Positions 23,179 to 27,700 of a stretch of DNA of 27,700 nucleotides are shown here, piece after piece. Each line of letters opens with the position of its first letter. Position 1 is the stretch's first letter. This stretch comes from UBA1381 sp964399965 (GTDB lineage: Bacteria > Bacillota > Clostridia > UBA1381). Both the position numbers and the translations under genes were made by a program. Location of the stretch: assembly GCA_964399965.1 (NCBI GenBank), contig CAYNRX010000031.1, forward strand, positions 1-27,700, written 5' to 3'. The notes beneath the pieces are model-generated. The model ran no database searches and was not told the DNA's origin. It saw only the letters and a list, made by a program, of their open reading frames with translations.

Positions 23179-25236
23179 CTATATTTCCAGATACAGGTCA
23201 TTGCGCAGCTCCGACACCGCCAGACAGCAGGTTTTCCCGTAAAGAATTTCTGCGCTGACTCTCCAACGCCTTCCGTTGAAAAAATCATCAGCGACTAATT
23301 TGCCGTCGGCATATATCTGGGCAACATCTCCCGTATAATCTATATCAACAAATCCGTATGGACTGCTCACGCTGATACTGCTCCACTCGACCTTTCGCCG
23401 ATCTCCGTAATGAAGCTCAAATAAATATTCGGGTTCAAACGAAGGAGCGTTTGATTTTGAGATATGCAATACCGCAGGCGAAGCATCGGATCTGACCTCA
23501 AACCTTTCAAATTTTCCATCATTATATTTCTTGTATGAAAAATCCATGTCCGTATCGGTACGTATTCCGTTTTCTGTATTGTATATATTGCATTTTTCGC
23601 CTATGTATATATCATCCTCGATACGTCTTATGAACCGTGCCGATTCCCATGGCAGTGTTACAATGCAGATCCCGTTCATATGTATAATACTTTCCGAATC
23701 ACCGTCCGCTGTATATACGATATTGTCAAATCTGTATTCCGGCGCGATCCCCGGAATGGCTGCAAAGAAAAACGCGTTTTTATGTCTGCATATCAGCTGT
23801 GCCGTTGCAAATATCAAGCGGTGTTCACCAAGCATAATATTGAACGGTAATATAAAGCTTAGATCGCCGCAAATATTCATCGGTGGGAATTTTACCGTGC
23901 CTGTATCGAACACAACTCCGTTTACATCATTCATTTGCGCCAAACGCTGATAATGATTAACGAATATAAATCCGCTGTTCCCGTCCGTGCGCATACAATA
24001 CCTCAGACTGTCCTTATCATCCGCCGATGGCTCGTATTCACTCATGACATTGACCATGGGTGCCAGTATATTCCCAAAATCCTGAACAAACAAGTGCAGA
24101 AGATTCATCAAGCCGTAATGCTCGCGTATTTCCCCAAACTCCGAAATCGGCGCCTGAAAATCATATGAAAGTAGGGGATAGTCATTTGGATAACCCGTAG
24201 CTTGTGATTCCTGCAGCGTTGAATATTTTCCTATCTTGTGAGTTCCGCCGTGATACATATAATAGCCTATAAGATTATTCCCGCTGCCAAGCTTCACAAG
24301 CGACATCGCGTATATATCCATTGGCTTTATAAACGGACGCCTATGATGCGTCGCTTGCATACCTCCGCCAAGCTCGCAGGTCGCATACGGATACAGCTCA
24401 TACGGCAAACGCCAGCCATCCTCTGCAGTTTGTTCTAAAATATCGCAGCCTATAGCCGTGTCATTCCTCATGGTGTTGAAGCAATAATGCTCCGATAACG
24501 GCAGCTTTTCCACTGTTTGCGCCCACGGCGCTTCAGGATAACCTCCGAACACCGGTAGAACCTCATCTACGGGTATGCGCGCACCTTCAATGCAATTCCA
24601 CCCTGTAACGGTATATATCGGAACTTTAAAGCCCACATCTATCGCCATATTCTTCAGAGCAAGAAGATATTCGGGATTGTCGCCAAGCTCATTTTCAAGC
24701 TGAACACCGATAATGTTTCCGCCATCCTCAAACATTTCGCCCTCGACCTGGTCAAAGATTCTCTCATAAAATAAACGCACCTTGTCAAGATATTCTTTTG
24801 AATTTTGCCTTAGCGGAATATTCTTGTTCAATAGCCAGTCGGGAAAACCGCCGTTTCTGCATTCACCATGTGACCACGGACCTATCCTTAAAAATACATA
24901 TAAGCCTTTCTCATGGCACAGTTTAACAAATTCTCTTAGTTCCCTATCTCCGTTGAAATCAAAACTGCCTTCTGTTTCTTCGTGATATATCCAGAACACA
25001 TACGTGGAAACAATATTGACCCCACCCGCTTTTATCTTCGACAGCTCGTCATTCCATGAACTTCTGTCAGATCTGCAAAAGTGATATTCACCCATAACGC
25101 CTATCCAAGGCTCACCGTTCTTTTTAATATATAAGCTGTTGATCTCGATGCTTTCGCCGTTTGGAGACTTGCCGCCAAGATTTAAATGGTCTTGAATGAT
25201 CTCAGGGGCTTTATAGTTTTTAAATCTATGATCCAT
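23179..25236 (-). CDS. GH35 beta-galactosidase
   Basis: A 685-residue protein without a signal peptide, so probably cytoplasmic. ATG 25236 is chosen over 25278 because GGAGG lies 6 bases before it. The N-terminal TIM barrel shows the GH35 signature (LYIKKNGEPWIGVMGEYHFCR, GGVNIVSTYVFWIYHE, YVFLRIGPWSHGECRNGGFPDWLL), acid/base E183 in QLENEL and nucleophile E288 in TCELGGGM. GYYMYHGGTHKIG is the family's later motif. Residues ~400-685 are beta-rich C-terminal domains. GH35 enzymes release terminal beta-galactose, so it would finish galacto-oligosaccharides made outside by the GH53 enzyme. It is the first gene of the locus, with a promoter like that of the GH53/GH43 gene. Confidence 0.88.
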   Translation of the reverse strand: MDHRFKNYKAPEIIQDHLNLGGKSPNGESIEINSLYIKKNGEPWIGVMGEYHFCRSDRSSWNDELSKIKAGGVNIVSTYVFWIYHEETEGSFDFNGDRELREFVKLCHEKGLYVFLRIGPWSHGECRNGGFPDWLLNKNIPLRQNSKEYLDKVRLFYERIFDQVEGEMFEDGGNIIGVQLENELGDNPEYLLALKNMAIDVGFKVPIYTVTGWNCIEGARIPVDEVLPVFGGYPEAPWAQTVEKLPLSEHYCFNTMRNDTAIGCDILEQTAEDGWRLPYELYPYATCELGGGMQATHHRRPFIKPMDIYAMSLVKLGSGNNLIGYYMYHGGTHKIGKYSTLQESQATGYPNDYPLLSYDFQAPISEFGEIREHYGLMNLLHLFVQDFGNILAPMVNVMSEYEPSADDKDSLRYCMRTDGNSGFIFVNHYQRLAQMNDVNGVVFDTGTVKFPPMNICGDLSFILPFNIMLGEHRLIFATAQLICRHKNAFFFAAIPGIAPEYRFDNIVYTADGDSESIIHMNGICIVTLPWESARFIRRIEDDIYIGEKCNIYNTENGIRTDTDMDFSYKKYNDGKFERFEVRSDASPAVLHISKSNAPSFEPEYLFELHYGDRRKVEWSSISVSSPYGFVDIDYTGDVAQIYADGKLVADDFFNGRRWRVSAEILYGKTCCLAVSELRNDLYLEI

Positions 25237-25288
25237 ATCCGTCCTCCATCGAATTACCGTTAACTGTTTAAATCTCAATTATAGTAAT

Positions 25289-25345
25289 ATTATATATACG
25301 GAAATATTATATTTCAATAAAAAAGTGGAACGATTTTGTTCTTTT
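25289..25345 (-). promoter_or_regulatory. Promoter and AraC-type box of the GH35 gene
   Basis: On the - strand TTGAAA (25317-25312), 17 bp, TATAAT (25294-25289). Immediately upstream is ATCGTTCCACTTTT followed by TT and ATTGAAA, the same arrangement as before the GH53/GH43 gene, with an ACAA preceding and an A-rich tract beyond. Confidence 0.75.
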
Positions 25346-25462
25346 TTTACGACGTTTAAAAAAAATGCTGACTTTCATAGACTGTTTTACGATTGATATA
25401 AGTGAAGGGGGTTTTTGAAAAGAAAATTTCAAAGAGGTTTGAATTGTCGGGAACATTTGTAA

Positions 25463-25705
25463 TTGGATATTCCGTCCGGCTATAATAAAGATTTAAATTT
25501 CACAGGAAACGCAAGTTTCTGTTCACTGTCTATGAGCAATATCAGTGATTTTGCTGTCAGCGCAAAGATTTCCACCTCGTCTTTTGCGGTTCCAAACGGT
25601 TGGTCGGTGTATGATATGCTTAACTCAAATTATAACTACACAGTCGGAAACGGTACAGCAAAAATCAATATTGATATTACAGGCGGTTCACTTATTTTTG
25701 AATAA
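25463..25705 (+). pseudogene. C-terminal fragment of an unknown extracellular-type protein
   Basis: Eighty codons with only a TTG start and a stop codon just upstream. The composition (Ser/Asn/Thr-rich, FAVPNGWSVYDMLNSNYNY, ending INIDITGGSLIFE) looks like the beta-strand end of a secreted protein. A plausible ribosome site and start (AAGGGGG near 25406, then a short Lys/Arg-rich peptide) lie upstream in another frame, so an internal deletion is possible. I do not recognise the family. Confidence 0.35.
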
Positions 25706-25747
25706 GTGAAAACGATAGTCCCATGTAGTGCTGCAATAAAAAAAACG

Positions 25748-25790
25748 CGGCGGTATCAAGTCCGTATGATCCTTGATACCGCCGTTATTT
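25748..25790. terminator. Strong bidirectional terminator
   Basis: A 13-bp perfect stem (CGGCGGTATCAAG, 25748-25760, with 25772-25784), A tract before and T-rich tract after, so it can stop transcription from both sides. Confidence 0.9.
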
Positions 25791-25822
25791 TATTCAATTG
25801 TTACTCCGCTAAACAGTATCTA

Positions 25823-25942
25823 TTATTCCGCTGTCAGCAGTCTGTCCGTTCTTTCAAATACAGCCGCTGCTTCGGCTCTTGTCGTGAAGTCAGCCGGTGC
25901 GAATGTGCCGTCCGTTAAAACATTATCTCGAGAATTACTTAT
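25823..25942 (-). pseudogene. S-layer homology (SLH) domain remnant
   Basis: On the - strand an open stretch reads DNVLTDGTFAPADFTTRAEA, then AAVFERTDRLLTAE and stop. This is the last half of an SLH repeat, where T-R-A-E-A is the conserved core. There is no start or upstream part. It overlaps by 4 bp the end of the next gene, so a larger cell-wall-anchored protein was lost at this junction. The strong terminator at 25748 was probably its own. Confidence 0.75.
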
Positions 25943-26511
25943 TCAGCTGCTTCATATATCAATTTTCTTGCTCTGTTAAAATACGCTCTGTCCACAGCGG
26001 GCATGTCCGGCTGATAGCAGGTATCTATATCTTTGTAGTCGGAAGGATCAAAATTCGGATCTTTTGGCCTATATATAATGATATATGCTTCCTTTCGAGC
26101 CTCCGCAGTATCTTTACCGTTTGCAACTTCCAAAAGAAGGTCTGCAAGCAATACCTTTAATTCCGCTTCGGCTTTAGCGTACACCTCCGGACGCATATAA
26201 ATATCACGAACTGCAAGTATAGCGTTCTGCGCTATAGGCGACAGTATACCATAGCCGTGACCGTTAGTTTCATCGGCAATAACAGCTTTGCGTACAAGAG
26301 TATTGGCTTTGCCGCGCGCTGCCGCATAACCCATTCCGTTATATACTTCGTCAAGCACGCCGCCTATGATATTTTCTGTGATCTGAATTTGTTCCTCCGT
26401 AGCGCTGACCGGCGCCGATTCTCTCGGTATAGGCGCGGCATATGCGGGAGCCGTTATTGCCGCTGCTGTTAATGCTGTTAAAATAATAGCTGCAAGTTTT
26501 GTTAGCTTCAT
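25939..26511 (-). CDS. Small secreted protein of unknown function
   Basis: A 190-residue protein with a clear signal peptide (MKLTKLAAIILTALTAAAIT, cleavage after AYA near residue 25) and a GGAGGG ribosome site. The mature part is Ala-rich and helical, with an YNGMGYAAARGKAN stretch, NGHGYGILSPIAQNAILAVRDIYMRPE, and an acidic/aromatic end (RPKDPNFDPSDYKDIDTCYQPD). One Cys only; no known domain recognised. It is alone between the SLH remnant and the relaxase gene, in the same direction as the latter. The upstream A/T-rich sequence (GATAAAATTATTATAG) may hold its promoter. Confidence 0.75.
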   Translation of the reverse strand: MKLTKLAAIILTALTAAAITAPAYAAPIPRESAPVSATEEQIQITENIIGGVLDEVYNGMGYAAARGKANTLVRKAVIADETNGHGYGILSPIAQNAILAVRDIYMRPEVYAKAEAELKVLLADLLLEVANGKDTAEARKEAYIIIYRPKDPNFDPSDYKDIDTCYQPDMPAVDRAYFNRARKLIYEAAE

Positions 26512-26606
26512 AATGAAACCCTCCGTTCAAAAATATTTTCTATAATAATTTTATCACGGATCGCACGCCGCGCCCAGCCCCTAAATTTTTCTGCGGCGTA
26601 GAAAAT

Positions 26607-26635
26607 TTGTGTGCCCGTCTGTATAGGGCGCACAA
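26607..26635 (-). terminator. Hairpin after the relaxase gene
   Basis: TTGTGTGCCC and GGGCGCACAA form a 10-bp stem with one mismatched pair, starting one base past the relaxase stop. The following - strand bases (AAATTTTCT) are only moderately T-rich. A second small hairpin lies just beyond it. Confidence 0.65.
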
Positions 26636-26636
26636 T

Positions 26637-27650
26637 TCATTCAATCTGTTGTGTTTTGTTCTGCTCTTGCTGCTGCGGCTTATCAAGTATCATTTCAACA
26701 TTCTTTTTTATAATATCGATCTCGGCAAGAGCCTTTTTCTCTTTCTTGTATTTCTCATACAAAGTATTCTTTTGTCCCGTCAGCTCGGCAAGCTCTGTAT
26801 TCACCTTATCAAGCATCGGCAGCTTGCCGTCGGTCTGAACGCTTGACAGATACTTGTGCGAAGCGTTATACAGTGTCAGCTCACGTCGATGTTTCTTCTC
26901 AAACTCGTCCTTGTTCTTTGACTTTCTGTATTCCGCATATACGGGACGCAGCGCCTGATATGTCCGGATGTGTTTGCTCAGAATATTCTTGTCGCTTAGA
27001 AGCTTTTCGACCTCTTTGAGCTTGGCCGCTGTATCGTCAAAGCCGCTGCGCAGCCCGGCGACTCTTTGATCCAATTCCTCATACGAATTTATCTTATGCT
27101 CTGTCAAAAAGTTTATCGTCTTAGATGCCTGTTTAAGATTATTGAGCTTAGCCCAGTGCTCATAGCCCTTGCTCTGCTGCGCCTTAATGCTGTTCTGAAT
27201 ATCGATAAGCAGGCTGATGCCCTTGCGCTTCTGCTTCGGTCTGCTGCGCTGCTCGGTGATGCGTTTCTTTATCGCCTCAACAGTGTAATTGCTGCCGAGT
27301 GTTTTTGAGCGCATGAATTTGTTTCGCTCACTGTTACAGAACGATATATTTTTCTCCTGTCGCTTTACCGTATAACCTGCAAGCTCCATACGGAGCAGGA
27401 AATCGTCAAAGTCGCGGGAGTGGCGTATTGCCTTATCAATGGCTAACCGCAGCTGCGACTTCCAGCTCAGACCGTTCTTGTCCGCCGTATACTCAGGATA
27501 ACTCTTTCCCTTGTTTTTGCTCGGTTCTATGACCGACAGCCCATATTCGATGCACAGCCTGTCACTTGTGCGTCTGATGAAGTGATATGTACTTTTGTTG
27601 GAATGATATTTTTTGTAGTCCACAAAACTGACGGCATTAAAGATAATGTG
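26637..27650 (-). CDS. Relaxase (MobP/VirD2-like), C-terminal exon
   Basis: The nicking enzyme that starts conjugative transfer at oriT. This 337-residue exon begins HIIFNAVSFVDYKKYHSN, the last part of the conserved relaxase core (normally His-x-His followed by a hydrophobic strand and FNAV/FNST), then STYHFIRRTSDRLCIEYGLSVIEPSKNKGKSYPEY, typical of Firmicutes ICE relaxases. The rest is a long Lys/Glu-rich coiled coil (~170-320). The N-terminal exon with the catalytic Tyr lies outside the window, separated by a group II intron that starts at 27651. A GTG at 27623 is therefore not a true start. The gene points opposite to the ICE genes on the left, so one arm has been inverted or rearranged. 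Confidence 0.85.
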   Translation of the reverse strand, partial: HIIFNAVSFVDYKKYHSNKSTYHFIRRTSDRLCIEYGLSVIEPSKNKGKSYPEYTADKNGLSWKSQLRLAIDKAIRHSRDFDDFLLRMELAGYTVKRQEKNISFCNSERNKFMRSKTLGSNYTVEAIKKRITEQRSRPKQKRKGISLLIDIQNSIKAQQSKGYEHWAKLNNLKQASKTINFLTEHKINSYEELDQRVAGLRSGFDDTAAKLKEVEKLLSDKNILSKHIRTYQALRPVYAEYRKSKNKDEFEKKHRRELTLYNASHKYLSSVQTDGKLPMLDKVNTELAELTGQKNTLYEKYKKEKKALAEIDIIKKNVEMILDKPQQQEQNKTQQIE

Positions 27651-27700
27651 GTGGAGTAGGGAAGCACCGCCTTGTCACATTACTGTGATAGGTTTGCGCC
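27651..27700 (-). mobile_element. 3' end of a group II intron, Ll.LtrB-like
   Basis: The last ~50 nt of the - strand before the relaxase exon read GGCGCAAACCTATCACAGTA, then ATGTGACAAGGCGG and CTTCCCTACTCCAC. I recall nearly the same 3' terminus for the Lactococcus lactis Ll.LtrB intron (GCAAACCAGTCACAGTAATG ... CAAGGCGG ... CTCCCTACTTCAC), which also sits inside a relaxase gene directly before CATATCATTTTTAAT. Here the 3' exon is CACATTATCTTTAATG, so the insertion point within the HIIFN codons matches, in phase 0. Most of the intron and any reverse transcriptase gene lie outside the window. Confidence 0.8.

Noticed and set aside
1..27700. CRISPR array, tRNA or rRNA
   Set aside because: I saw no regularly spaced repeats and no recognisable tRNA or rRNA sequence.

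Overview
The window is accessory DNA of a low-to-mid GC Gram-positive anaerobe, most likely a gut Clostridia member. Evidence for this is AGGAGG-type ribosome binding sites, abundant ATA isoleucine codons, and gene families typical of clostridial integrative and conjugative elements (ICEs). It looks like the interior of an ICE, or a mosaic of ICE pieces, carrying a large cargo. I see no rRNA, tRNA or CRISPR array. Both ends cut through genes.

Left ICE module (1-5864, + strand): the 3' part of a topoisomerase III gene, an ArdC/LtrC-like protein, a conserved ICE protein, a TTRAP-like small protein, a three-part ArdA/YodL/DUF3846 protein and a Cys_rich_VLP protein. The genes overlap (11 bp once, then mostly ATGA) and end at a terminator. 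Three of the products share a similar basic C-terminal tail.

SIR2 module (6036-8442): an Rrf2-type repressor gene diverges from a tandem pair of unusual sirtuin-like genes. Both sirtuins lack the canonical catalytic His. The module lies between two diverged copies of a ~180 bp segment that carries the 3' end of the Cys_rich_VLP gene and its terminator. The two promoters overlap, and an inverted repeat covers both -10 boxes.

Middle (8727-12978): an XRE regulator diverges from a metallo-beta-lactamase-fold lipoprotein gene and a receiver-like orphan gene. After these comes a graveyard: a frameshifted C-terminal remnant of a large serine recombinase, a 5'-truncated HxlR regulator, an inverted 124-bp scrap of the galactanase gene, and a TnpV-like tail.

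Galactan/arabinogalactan locus (12979-25236, all - strand): GH35 beta-galactosidase, a secreted binding protein, an AraC regulator, a GH27 alpha-galactosidase fused to a rhodanese domain, and a 1962-residue secreted GH53 plus GH43 enzyme. The GH35 and GH53/GH43 genes have matching promoters (TTGAAA, 17 bp, TATAAT), each with the same box against the -35. That is what an AraC activator site would look like. The inferred scheme is extracellular cleavage of galactan by the giant enzyme and intracellular trimming by GH35 and GH27. No sugar transporter is present in the window.

Right end (25237-27700): decayed fragments (including an SLH-domain tail), a small secreted protein of unknown function, and the C-terminal exon of a relaxase. 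The relaxase gene is interrupted at the right edge by the 3' end of a group II intron resembling Lactococcus Ll.LtrB, at what appears to be the same relaxase codon.

All family assignments are by eye from motifs and remembered family sequences; no search was run.
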